Shown: positions 16,296 through 23,398 of the stretch, in pieces
How the letters are laid out: every line of letters starts with the position of its first letter
How positions within the stretch are numbered: position 1 is the first letter of the stretch
IMG/VR virus record: IMGVR_UViG_3300010316_000035
Location: 1 to 28,325 of that record
Direction: 5' to 3' (one strand)
DNA: 28,325 nucleotides
Source: a virus
Notes under the pieces: generated by a model
Databases searched by the model: none
What the model was told of the DNA's origin: nothing
The model's input: only the letters and a program-made list of their open reading frames with translations
Made by a program: the position numbers and the translations under genes

Positions 16296-16304
16296 ATTAT
16301 AGCA
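16296..16304 (-). promoter_or_regulatory. Extended -10 promoter TGCTATAAT for the LamG gene
   Basis: The minus strand reads TTTGCTATAAT directly after the terminator stem behind the reductase gene; 16 nt separate it from ATG 16279, a gap that includes AAGGAGA. Confidence 0.65.
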
Positions 16305-16306
16305 AA

Positions 16307-16333
16307 GCGGGGCAGCCTAAATGACTACCCCGC
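16307..16333 (-). terminator. Terminator hairpin after the ribonucleotide reductase gene
   Basis: A 9-bp stem pairs 16325-16333 with 16307-16315 (one G-U pair) around a 9-nt loop. The minus strand reads GCGGGGTAG, loop, CTGCCCCGC, then TTT. It lies 16 nt beyond the reductase stop. The T-run is short because the next promoter begins within it. Confidence 0.75.
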
Positions 16334-16349
16334 CTTACCGCCAACCTAT

Positions 16350-18293
16350 TTATGCAGAAACCAAGTCAACAACGTCGCAAGCCCCTGCCGTACAAGCCAG
16401 TTCTTGAGATCCAGTCGTGGTATCTTCTAGTTCGTACAAAGGCAATGATTCCCATGGAATTCGTTTTGGCATCTTTGAGACAGCCTCTTCATATTCTTCC
16501 TTGGTGATCTCTTGATAAGGAGCCTGCTTGTATGAGTGCTCTGAAAGAGGAAGGAACGAAACTCCTCCAATAGAATCAAAGTTGTTAAATACCCAAGCGC
16601 CTACGTCAAGCCATTCATCTTCTGCAACGTTAATTGTTACAGATGGATTATGCTCTGTCCAATGAGTCCTGTATACCTTCCAGACTTCAAGATGCTCTAT
16701 TGCTGATAAATCTTTTGTTACTGTGGCATTGTTTGGAGCCTTGATTGGGAAATAAAACACCGTAGTCATTTCTGGCTTCATTACGTCTGGCTCATTTGGA
16801 ACATTAAAGTCCTTGAGAAATGCTGTTAGCGGATCTTTGTTGTCTGCGCGAACAGATCTAACGTAATATTCTGAATACCAAGGATGAATTCCAGATGAAA
16901 CTCCAGTCAACTGTGAGACTGTTCCAGAAGGCTTTACTGTAGTAATAGCGGTAGATGGATTGATACCCAATCTTTCTGACTCTTCTGCATTAATTTCTAC
17001 TGCCAATTCTCTCATTCCATCAAGCATTGAATTAAGTTTTGGATGCATTGTTCCAGTCAACTTATTTCCAAAGATTCCAGTTAAAGAAACTCCAAGTAAA
17101 CGTTCTTCTTCTGTGTTTGATTGCCAAGACTTACGAATATACTTAAAATTACTCAAAGTTGACTGCCAAGTTCCAAGAATGGTAGCAACCTTTACTTTTT
17201 CAAGAAGAGTCTCTACAGTATCCTTTTCATCAATAACCACTTCAGTTAGATTACAGAATTGATTTGCACGCAACAAAATTTCTCCACATGGATTAGTTCC
17301 TGATACCTTGGAAGAGTCTCGCCTTTCAAACTTATCAATATGCTTACGAACTGCATCAAGGTTATAAATACCTCTCTCACCTGACTTTGATTCGTATAGG
17401 TTTCGCCATTCCCTCAAGAACTGAGCAGTGTTTGGCTTTGCATTATATACCGCAGAGTTGTTTGCAAGAGCACGCTGACCTTCTTGCTCCCACCATTGAC
17501 CAGACTTTGCCTTTGCCATCTCAAAGTCGTCAAGGTTGGATAGAGAGATAAGTGCTGATCTTCGTACTCCACCAACAACAACAACTTCACCAACCTTACA
17601 CATTAAGTCATGAGCCTCAAGGGACTTAAGACGACGACCCTTTGCAATCTTAAATGTTTCAACGGTAAACTTAAATAAATCATTAAGAGGCTCTGGCCCT
17701 GAAGCACGGCCTCCAAAAGTCTTTAGCCTTGCTCCTGATGGTCGTACCTTTGACATGTCCCACTCAGGAATCTGACCCATTGCAAGAAGTCCTAAAAGTT
17801 CCTTGAATGATTTTGCCCATCCCAACTTGCTGTCTTCAACAACAATGGTGGTATTTGTTTGATAAAACTCTTCTGCAATTACTGGCAACAAGGAAACGTA
17901 TTTTTGCTCTACGGAAAATCCTACGCCTGTTCCGTTCATTAAGATGTACATGGCTTCATCGAAAGATCTAAGGCTATCTACAGCGATAAAAGAACAATTG
18001 TATGCTGCGATATGATCTCGCTCTAAGGCTGGCCCAGCGGTCATCATAGCACGCATAGAAGGCATGACCTTATGGTTTATGATTGATTCACGAACTTGAC
18101 TAAACTTAATATCGTTTTCGTCATAATTATAGTTTTTAACTAGATGGTTTTTCATGAAATCCATGTAACGATCTACAGTCTCCACCCATGTTTCCCTCCT
18201 ACCCTTTTCCTCAAGCCATCTTGAGTACCTTGAAACATGAATAAAATTTCTATAGGGATCTGTAATTGATCCATTATCGTCAATGAATGACAT
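16350..18293 (-). CDS. nrdJ: Class II (adenosylcobalamin-dependent) ribonucleotide reductase
   Basis: This 647-aa enzyme reduces ribonucleotides to deoxyribonucleotides for phage DNA synthesis, using adenosylcobalamin to make a thiyl radical. It resembles the monomeric RTPR type. Redox Cys100 lies in AAYNCSFIAVDS. The radical cysteine Cys336 lies in SGTNPCGEIL and Cys347 in QFCNLTEV, with the same 11-residue spacing as Cys408 and Cys419 in the Lactobacillus leichmannii enzyme. The C-terminal pair Cys634 and Cys639 (ELACTAGACDVV) has the same spacing as its Cys731-Cys736. The substrate loop TTVKPSGTVSQLTGVSSGIH is present. All key residues are intact and there is no intein. At 647 aa it is shorter than the bacterial enzyme. 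It has its own promoter, AAAGGAGAG ribosome site and terminator, so it is a separate unit inserted in the structural region. Cobalamin must come from the host. Confidence 0.95.
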   Translation of the reverse strand: MSFIDDNGSITDPYRNFIHVSRYSRWLEEKGRRETWVETVDRYMDFMKNHLVKNYNYDENDIKFSQVRESIINHKVMPSMRAMMTAGPALERDHIAAYNCSFIAVDSLRSFDEAMYILMNGTGVGFSVEQKYVSLLPVIAEEFYQTNTTIVVEDSKLGWAKSFKELLGLLAMGQIPEWDMSKVRPSGARLKTFGGRASGPEPLNDLFKFTVETFKIAKGRRLKSLEAHDLMCKVGEVVVVGGVRRSALISLSNLDDFEMAKAKSGQWWEQEGQRALANNSAVYNAKPNTAQFLREWRNLYESKSGERGIYNLDAVRKHIDKFERRDSSKVSGTNPCGEILLRANQFCNLTEVVIDEKDTVETLLEKVKVATILGTWQSTLSNFKYIRKSWQSNTEEERLLGVSLTGIFGNKLTGTMHPKLNSMLDGMRELAVEINAEESERLGINPSTAITTVKPSGTVSQLTGVSSGIHPWYSEYYVRSVRADNKDPLTAFLKDFNVPNEPDVMKPEMTTVFYFPIKAPNNATVTKDLSAIEHLEVWKVYRTHWTEHNPSVTINVAEDEWLDVGAWVFNNFDSIGGVSFLPLSEHSYKQAPYQEITKEEYEEAVSKMPKRIPWESLPLYELEDTTTGSQELACTAGACDVVDLVSA

Positions 18294-18330
18294 TAAAACA
18301 CTCTCCTTTTCTGTTAAATTATGAAGTTCT

Positions 18331-18359
18331 ATTGTAGCAACTTATTGAGAAATTTGCAA
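18331..18359 (-). promoter_or_regulatory. Promoter of the ribonucleotide reductase gene
   Basis: The minus strand has a -35-like TTGCAA (18354-18359), a 17-nt spacer ending in TGC, and -10 TACAAT (18331-18336), so the -10 is extended as TGCTACAAT. There are 37 nt from the -10 to ATG 18293. This is the only copy in the window for which I found a plausible -35 at ideal distance. Confidence 0.62.
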
Positions 18360-18418
18360 TGCGGAATCGTAAAGTATAGGGGTAAATATAAGTGACAAAT
18401 GTAACAGTTTGATTAATT

Positions 18419-21400
18419 TTATGCTTGGGCTTCTGTCCAAGTTAATCGGCCTAAAACATCTACATTCTCTGTGTCGTCAAGGTTCGTTACGTTAATTGTA
18501 AGAACGTCTGGACCGTCTGGATAAATGTGAGAGTTGGTGTCTTCTGTTCCTCCACCAAGAATGGAGTTTCCAAGATCTCTAAGACCAGAAAGACTAAGTG
18601 TTTGTGAGTTAGAGTTTACAAAGAATCCTGCAACTTTCTCTCCTCCCACGGTAGATGTTGAAGTTGCTGCATAGTCAACCACTTGAGCCAAAGAAGATGT
18701 TGCTATCTTGCCTTCAGAGGTTGAAGAACTTAGCCAAACCCCATTTGTAGTTGGTACTCCATTAAGAACTGCGGTAACTAGTACGTTTCCAACAGTTCCA
18801 CCTAAAGTAACGTCAAGTTCTTGTGTAATTAACTGCATTCTGTTGATAATTTCTCTTGCACCAAAGATAGCACCTACACCATTATCTACAGATGGAGCAA
18901 GTCTAATTGAGAACAAAGATCTTGTTTCTCCTGCTGGAACAGTTGTTGGTTCTTCTTGTCCATAAGTAAAAAGTAAAGATCTGTCTGTGTCAAACTTTCC
19001 ATCCATAATTACAGCAGTACCCCAATGTGAGATGTATGATGCGTAATCTGGGAAAGCATATTCTACAGCGATTGGATTTGTTGCAGAGTATGTAAAGTTT
19101 TGAGCAACAGACGCTCCCATGGGTGCAACTATTACTGTTGGGTTTTCAGAAAGAGCAGCCTTACTAAACTTAATCTTTGGAGTTCCTCCAGCAAGCAACT
19201 CAGAAATGAAAGTGTTTTCAGGGAAGTCTGCACTGGCTACTCTCATTCCAACTTGTAAAGAACTTATGTCTGCTACCGTTCCCTCGCTTGATCCAACAGC
19301 AATTGTTACTGGAAGAGAATTGTTTCCAGCCTTGGCTCTTGTCATTCCATCAAAAGTTGTTGGTGTCTTAGATGCATAGTTCACATACTCGTAGGTATTG
19401 TTATCTCTAACAACAAGGGTTCCGCTTTCTGGAAACTCATCTGTGCTTGTAACAGTCATTGTTGTGGCTGCATCAGACAAAGTTGCTTCCAGTTTCGTTG
19501 TCATGGGAATTGTATTTGTTTCGTAACGTGCAGGAAGGTTTCCAGAACGCATATACGCTTCATTATTAACGTTGTTGTTTGCAATTTTGTGGATATAGGT
19601 GACATCTCCTTGATGACCTCTAAGACCCCATCGAATATATCCTGCTCCATACCAAGTGTAATCAATATAGAACATTTGCATCTTTGTAAGGTCTAAATCA
19701 AAACCAGATGGTCCAGTTCCATCCATTTTATCTAGGTTCCATTCTGATTGTGGCCACCTAACGTCTGTAGTCTTTGAGATAACTGCGTAATTTGTTGTAG
19801 CACCACGATAAGATGGGCTGATAACCATTTGCGTGTCAGAATCAATATCTACAACTCTATATGATTGACCACGAATTACAACATAATCTCCAATGTTTAG
19901 TTGACGAGACAAGAAAGTTGGAAACGCTACATCTGTTTGAGATATTACGTTAGAGCCATATGTTGCTGTAACCTTTCCAGATAGTTGGAACGTTGAGGAT
20001 CTTCTAACAACCCAAATCTGCTGACCATCAAATTCAAAAAACATTCCATTCTGATCGTCAAAGATTCCCAACCTGTTCTTGCATCCATACCAACCTGAAA
20101 TTGCAACAGAATAATCTCCCGATGCTGGTGTTGGAAGAACTGGGGGAGGAGTAATGCTATATGTAAATGCATTGTAATTTACTATGCTATCCACAATAAA
20201 TGTTCCGTTGTATGCCGTTTCATTAGCGCCAGATACAGTAATTTCTACTCCTGGACTAACGTTATGTGCCTCTTTTGTTTGAACAGTTACAGTTCCAGAA
20301 TCATGCCTTATTGAATCAACTTGCATGTTTGGCTTGAGCACTGTTCCAGAGGAAATCTGCATACCCTTACCAGACTGATATCTAAAATATCTTCTTGTCT
20401 GACGAATTGATTGCTGAAAGTTTGACAATGAGTTTGTAGTGAAAACAACCCCTCCATCGAATGGTCTGTGAAGGAAAAGTGACTGAGGTCTAACATAAAC
20501 TGATGCTGCTGTTGCAACTACCGTTCCTGTTGGGGCAGCCTGAACATAATACTTAAATGATGTTGCGCTAACTATTGTGCTAACAACAAAAGATCCATTG
20601 GGAGCGTTTGTAGTTGCTGTTGTACCTGTTACGGCAATTTCATTTCCAAGGGCAAGTCCATGAGGAATTGTTGTGACAACTGTCACTTCTTTATCTAAAT
20701 AGGTGATTGTTGGAGCATCTCCGATTTGTGCGTTGCTGTAAATTCCACCAGAATAGATAAGGCTTTTGTTTAAATCAAATATTGAGGTAATGGTGGTTTT
20801 GTTGGTAGATGCAGCAGTATATGTAAAAGTGTGAGCAGGGGTTGTGGTCACACTCTCAACTATGTAGTTTCCGTTTGCTATAGAAAGATATGTGTCTAAA
20901 ACAGAAATTGATGATCCAACCTCAAGTTCATGTGCTGTTGATGTAGTGACAGTTACCACCCTTGAGTTGGTTTCCATATCAATGTCAGTTACATTAGATA
21001 CTGGAGATTGTTTTGCGTAAGCGAATGGACGATAATTAACTACCCCAAGATTTTCCCACTTAGTTGTTTGCGTCCCATACTCAAAGTCTGTGTCAATTAG
21101 TGACTGTGGATTAGAAACTCTTAATTTGTCTACTGGATCTCTAAAGGTTTCTCCTGGCACAAAAGTATCTGCGTACTCATCAATGGTAATCATTAACTTG
21201 TCTGATGCAGACATAGAGGATGTGTCAAAGGACAATACGACTATTGTTGAGGATAGGTTTCCTGATACATCTGCCGTATAGGATGTTGCCTTTAGTTGAG
21301 CGTCTGAGAAGTTGTAGATAACCCTATTCGCTGTAACGTTTGTAATGAGAACGAGTCGCTCTCTGGGGACGTATTCATTGATAGTAATAGTCCTAGTTGA

Positions 21401-21445
21401 TGGAGTAAACGTATATTGAGTACCCTCCAAAACTTTTCTTGCCAT
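18419..21445 (-). CDS. Large virion structural protein with three internal repeats (1008 aa)
   Basis: This 1008-aa protein begins MARKVLEGTQYTFTPSTRTI and is rich in Thr, Ser and Val, as in beta-rich tail or baseplate proteins. Three repeats near residues 162-212, 252-302 and 383-433 share H-x-L/V, then G-x-x-I-x-V, then NG-x-x-x-V-x-x-I and F-x-Y (for example PHGLALGNEIAVTG and AHNVSPGVEITVSG). Between repeats two and three lies QSIRQTRRYFRYQSGKGMQI, a stretch I recall from large structural proteins of marine T4-like and pelagic phages. Further on are Trp/Tyr-rich parts (MFYIDYTWYGAGYIRWGLRG). GGAGACTAATAA precedes the ATG, 3 nt beyond the previous stop. Its exact place in the virion is unknown. 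Confidence 0.78.
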   Translation of the reverse strand: MARKVLEGTQYTFTPSTRTITINEYVPRERLVLITNVTANRVIYNFSDAQLKATSYTADVSGNLSSTIVVLSFDTSSMSASDKLMITIDEYADTFVPGETFRDPVDKLRVSNPQSLIDTDFEYGTQTTKWENLGVVNYRPFAYAKQSPVSNVTDIDMETNSRVVTVTTSTAHELEVGSSISVLDTYLSIANGNYIVESVTTTPAHTFTYTAASTNKTTITSIFDLNKSLIYSGGIYSNAQIGDAPTITYLDKEVTVVTTIPHGLALGNEIAVTGTTATTNAPNGSFVVSTIVSATSFKYYVQAAPTGTVVATAASVYVRPQSLFLHRPFDGGVVFTTNSLSNFQQSIRQTRRYFRYQSGKGMQISSGTVLKPNMQVDSIRHDSGTVTVQTKEAHNVSPGVEITVSGANETAYNGTFIVDSIVNYNAFTYSITPPPVLPTPASGDYSVAISGWYGCKNRLGIFDDQNGMFFEFDGQQIWVVRRSSTFQLSGKVTATYGSNVISQTDVAFPTFLSRQLNIGDYVVIRGQSYRVVDIDSDTQMVISPSYRGATTNYAVISKTTDVRWPQSEWNLDKMDGTGPSGFDLDLTKMQMFYIDYTWYGAGYIRWGLRGHQGDVTYIHKIANNNVNNEAYMRSGNLPARYETNTIPMTTKLEATLSDAATTMTVTSTDEFPESGTLVVRDNNTYEYVNYASKTPTTFDGMTRAKAGNNSLPVTIAVGSSEGTVADISSLQVGMRVASADFPENTFISELLAGGTPKIKFSKAALSENPTVIVAPMGASVAQNFTYSATNPIAVEYAFPDYASYISHWGTAVIMDGKFDTDRSLLFTYGQEEPTTVPAGETRSLFSIRLAPSVDNGVGAIFGAREIINRMQLITQELDVTLGGTVGNVLVTAVLNGVPTTNGVWLSSSTSEGKIATSSLAQVVDYAATSTSTVGGEKVAGFFVNSNSQTLSLSGLRDLGNSILGGGTEDTNSHIYPDGPDVLTINVTNLDDTENVDVLGRLTWTEAQA
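20147..20962 (-). repeat. Region of three protein-level repeats in the 1008-aa virion protein
   Basis: Three copies of about 51 residues are encoded at roughly 20810-20962, 20540-20692 and 20147-20299. They share a beta-strand, then His-x-Leu/Val, Gly-x-x-Ile, a loop ending Asn-Gly, a strand, and Phe-x-Tyr. The copies are diverged and are not recent DNA duplications. Confidence 0.65.
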
Positions 21446-21448
21446 TTA

Positions 21449-21946
21449 TTAGTCTCCCATCACAATTTCTAGAGGTTCAAAAGGATATTTTCTTTCCTTT
21501 TCATTAATTAATGCTCCAGGCATAATTCTAGCATCAAACTTATCCCCCGCCTGAGGAATTGATAAAAATCTAAAATCTCCGTTTGCAGTCAAAACAAACC
21601 CATGCTGCATAATGGGTGGGGCTAGGCTGACATAATCTTCAAAGTTTGTGGACTGAAGTAAACCATTTATTGTCATAATAACGCGATAAGGGTTGGTGAC
21701 AGAAACTTTTTCTGCATCATATCTAGGCTCAAAAGTGTCCTCTACTCCATCAAAATAATAACTCATGTCGTCTAATGGTGTGATCTGAAAAAGATTATTT
21801 GTTGCTGCATCTACTACTGATGCTGGAACGGTGCTAAGAAGAGTATCTAGCCTTAAGGCTAAAACCTTAATATCATTTGCAACGTCTACCTGATCGTTTG
21901 GAAGTGGGTAGGGAATTGTATACGTTGATGTTGCACCAGAAGACAT
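21449..21946 (-). CDS. Virion-associated protein of the fibre module
   Basis: This 165-aa protein begins MSSGATSTYTIPYPLPNDQV and continues DVANDIKVLALRLDTLLSTV. That start is typical of small tail or fibre-associated proteins of siphophages, in which a Thr/Pro strand is followed by one helix. The rest is beta-rich (NPYRVIMTINGLLQSTNFED, then FVLTANGDFRFLSIP), ending PLEIVMGD. It is followed by the 1008-aa protein after 2 nt, so the two are likely partners. A TGATATAAT motif lies only 6 nt before the ATG with no ribosome site between, so its mRNA may be leaderless. Confidence 0.7.
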   Translation of the reverse strand: MSSGATSTYTIPYPLPNDQVDVANDIKVLALRLDTLLSTVPASVVDAATNNLFQITPLDDMSYYFDGVEDTFEPRYDAEKVSVTNPYRVIMTINGLLQSTNFEDYVSLAPPIMQHGFVLTANGDFRFLSIPQAGDKFDARIMPGALINEKERKYPFEPLEIVMGD

Positions 21947-21952
21947 AAACCC

Positions 21953-21961
21953 ATTATATCA
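21953..21961 (-). promoter_or_regulatory. Extended -10 promoter TGATATAAT, 6 nt from an ATG
   Basis: The minus strand reads TGATATAAT GGGTTT ATG. The usual start site 7 nt beyond the hexamer is the A of ATG, so the transcript would be leaderless. The motif begins directly after the TAA of the 56-aa gene. Confidence 0.65.
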
Positions 21962-22132
21962 TTAAGAGTCTTCCTTGCCCCATTTTCCTATTGGGCATTC
22001 TGAAGATTCAAGTCTGGCCTTTACCTTCATGAAGCAACCACATTTCTTGCATGACCAAGTTGGTTTAAATAGTTCTGGGCATGAATTACAAATGGATAGT
22101 CTTTCAAATGCCTTTTCTTTATCAACAAACAT
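21962..22132 (-). CDS. 56-aa zinc-ribbon-like protein
   Basis: This small protein is translated MFVDKEKAFERLSICNSCPE and continues to a TAA at 21962-21964. Cysteines lie at 15, 18, 28, 31, 33 and 46, the last in SSECPIGKWG; C15-x2-C18 with C28-x2-C31 can hold one zinc ion. Its ERLSICxSCP start and CPxxKWG end match the C-terminal part of the upstream 206-aa protein, so the two are related. Its start overlaps the stop of that gene as TAATG, with AAGGA upstream, so they are co-translated. Short proteins of this kind occur in many aquatic phages, but I know of no established role. Confidence 0.8.
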   Translation of the reverse strand: MFVDKEKAFERLSICNSCPELFKPTWSCKKCGCFMKVKARLESSECPIGKWGKEDS

Positions 22133-22752
22133 TATAGTCCTTCCAGAAACTTCTCTAGTTCTTGCTCAAATTCTTCTTGTTCTATTGGATCAATCTTTGG
22201 TCCAACTGGCATAATTATACCACCCTGCTTTTCAGATGCCTCTGCAAATATCTTTTCCATATCTCCCCATTTCTCTTCTGGACAATAGGAATCTTCAAAC
22301 TTTGTTGACTGCAATACTGTTTTTTCATCTACAGTACACTTCATGTTTTTTGAATCAAATAAGGGACATGACTTACAGATACTTAGTCTTTCTTCTCTTT
22401 CTTTTCTGGAGACATAATTTCCAGGTCCACAATTTACGTTCCATGGATATTCTTCGTTGAAAATCTTGCTTGTTGGATATCCAGACTTTACACCTTCTAC
22501 TTTTATTCTCTCTTTTACAAGTCCATTGTTGCTTTCAGATACCTTTGTTGTAAAAAACACCCACCTGCCTGTTACAAGATCATCATCAACCATGTAAATA
22601 GTCATCTCTTTGTCATCTTGCATTAGTTTTAACCCAGTGCAAAAGTCGTAGTCTGCCACCAACTTGTTGTTTTCATCAAATACACACAAAAATGTTTCAT
22701 CATTTTGCCACATTGTATTTGGAATATCTTTATGAATATTTATGATTCCCAT
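22132..22752 (-). CDS. 206-aa protein with C-terminal zinc-ribbon-like module
   Basis: The N-terminal half (MGIINIHKDIPNTMWQNDET to about residue 85) is beta-rich, acidic and unfamiliar, with a segment GRWVFFTTKVSESNNGLVKE. A Gly/Pro/Cys turn (WNVNCGPGNYVSRKERE) leads to a cysteine module: C126 and C129 in ERLSICKSCPLF, C139, and C157 in SYCPEEKWGD. This could bind zinc, though with only four well-placed cysteines. The C-terminus is acidic (EQEEFEQELEKFLEGL). AAGGTGAG precedes the ATG, 1 nt after the previous stop. It lies between a cysteine-rich virion-like protein and the 56-aa relative. The role is unknown; assembly factor or virion component are both possible. Confidence 0.72.
   Translation of the reverse strand: MGIINIHKDIPNTMWQNDETFLCVFDENNKLVADYDFCTGLKLMQDDKEMTIYMVDDDLVTGRWVFFTTKVSESNNGLVKERIKVEGVKSGYPTSKIFNEEYPWNVNCGPGNYVSRKEREERLSICKSCPLFDSKNMKCTVDEKTVLQSTKFEDSYCPEEKWGDMEKIFAEASEKQGGIIMPVGPKIDPIEQEEFEQELEKFLEGL
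22214..22222 (-). promoter_or_regulatory. Exact TGGTATAAT copy inside the 206-aa gene
   Basis: The minus strand reads TGGTATAAT within codons for Gly-Gly-Ile-Ile, 81 nt before the 56-aa gene. It may drive that gene or may be chance. Confidence 0.3.
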
Positions 22753-22753
22753 A

Positions 22754-23398
22754 TTAACTCACCTTATACCATTCTGTTCCGCTGTTTGTATATCCTGGTT
22801 GATTTATAAGTACATCGCAAACCGTATAACTACAATCAAAAGGACATTGATCACACACCACTGTTCCGATTGATCCACAAGTACAAGGGAATGCACCTCC
22901 ACAGCCGCACTGACCGTTTGGTGGACAGTTTCCTGGGCATGGACCTGCAACGCAATAGCAGTTACCACCTTCTAATCGGCAGTTGCAACTTGTATAACAT
23001 GTTTGTGGAACTGTTCTGCAAGAATATGTATATGCCTTTCTTTCCATAAAGTCTGCGGCTGAAGCAGGAGATGAAGCGACATACCTTGCAACTACGCTAA
23101 ATCTTGCATTAGCGCTACTCAGGGTATACCTTCCTGTAGAAGTGTTTAGTGTAGCAGTTCCTGATCCAGTAATCAATGTCGCTTGATAGACTAGTGTGGG
23201 GTCATAATTTGTTATGTTGAATACTCCAGTGGAAATATACCCCATAACTGGGGCTGGAGGTGGACTACCAAAAGTTGTTGTTCTCCACATACCATCTATC
23301 TTAGTAAACGTTTGAGCGACAATCTTCCATTGATTATCTACCTTGGTATATACGATTGATGGAGTTTTCCACAAATCACTTATTTTTATTCCAGACAT
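22754..23398 (-). CDS. Fibre-module protein with a 16-cysteine C-terminal domain
   Basis: This 214-aa protein starts MSGIKISDLWKTPSIVYTKV. Residues 12-42 hold two strands of the form Y-x-K-V-D-x-x-W-K (TKVDNQWKIV and TKIDGMWRTT). After a Pro-rich linker (SPPPAP) comes an Ig-like domain at about 52-120. Residues 127-194 carry 16 cysteines, for example TCYTSCNCRLEGGNC and PCPGNCPPNGQCGCGG, with much Gly and Pro. The spacing suggests a disulfide-knotted or metal-rich fold. Disulfides would form after lysis, so a virion-exposed position is plausible. I start at ATG 23398, which overlaps the previous stop as TAATG; a start at 23416 is less likely. I do not recognise the cysteine domain. Confidence 0.72.
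   Translation of the reverse strand: MSGIKISDLWKTPSIVYTKVDNQWKIVAQTFTKIDGMWRTTTFGSPPPAPVMGYISTGVFNITNYDPTLVYQATLITGSGTATLNTSTGRYTLSSANARFSVVARYVASSPASAADFMERKAYTYSCRTVPQTCYTSCNCRLEGGNCYCVAGPCPGNCPPNGQCGCGGAFPCTCGSIGTVVCDQCPFDCSYTVCDVLINQPGYTNSGTEWYKVS

Noticed and set aside
16350-18293. Intein in the reductase gene
   Set aside because: Motifs follow at normal spacing and the protein is shorter, not longer, than its bacterial relatives.
18379-18410. Imperfect inverted repeat (GTTACATTTGTCAC) behind the 1008-aa gene
   Set aside because: One mismatch in a six-base arm, almost no loop and no T-run, so neither a terminator nor a convincing operator.
18294-18418. Cobalamin riboswitch before the class II reductase
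   Set aside because: The gap is about 125 nt and the predicted 5' leader only about 30 nt, too short for a B12 riboswitch; no B12-box was seen.
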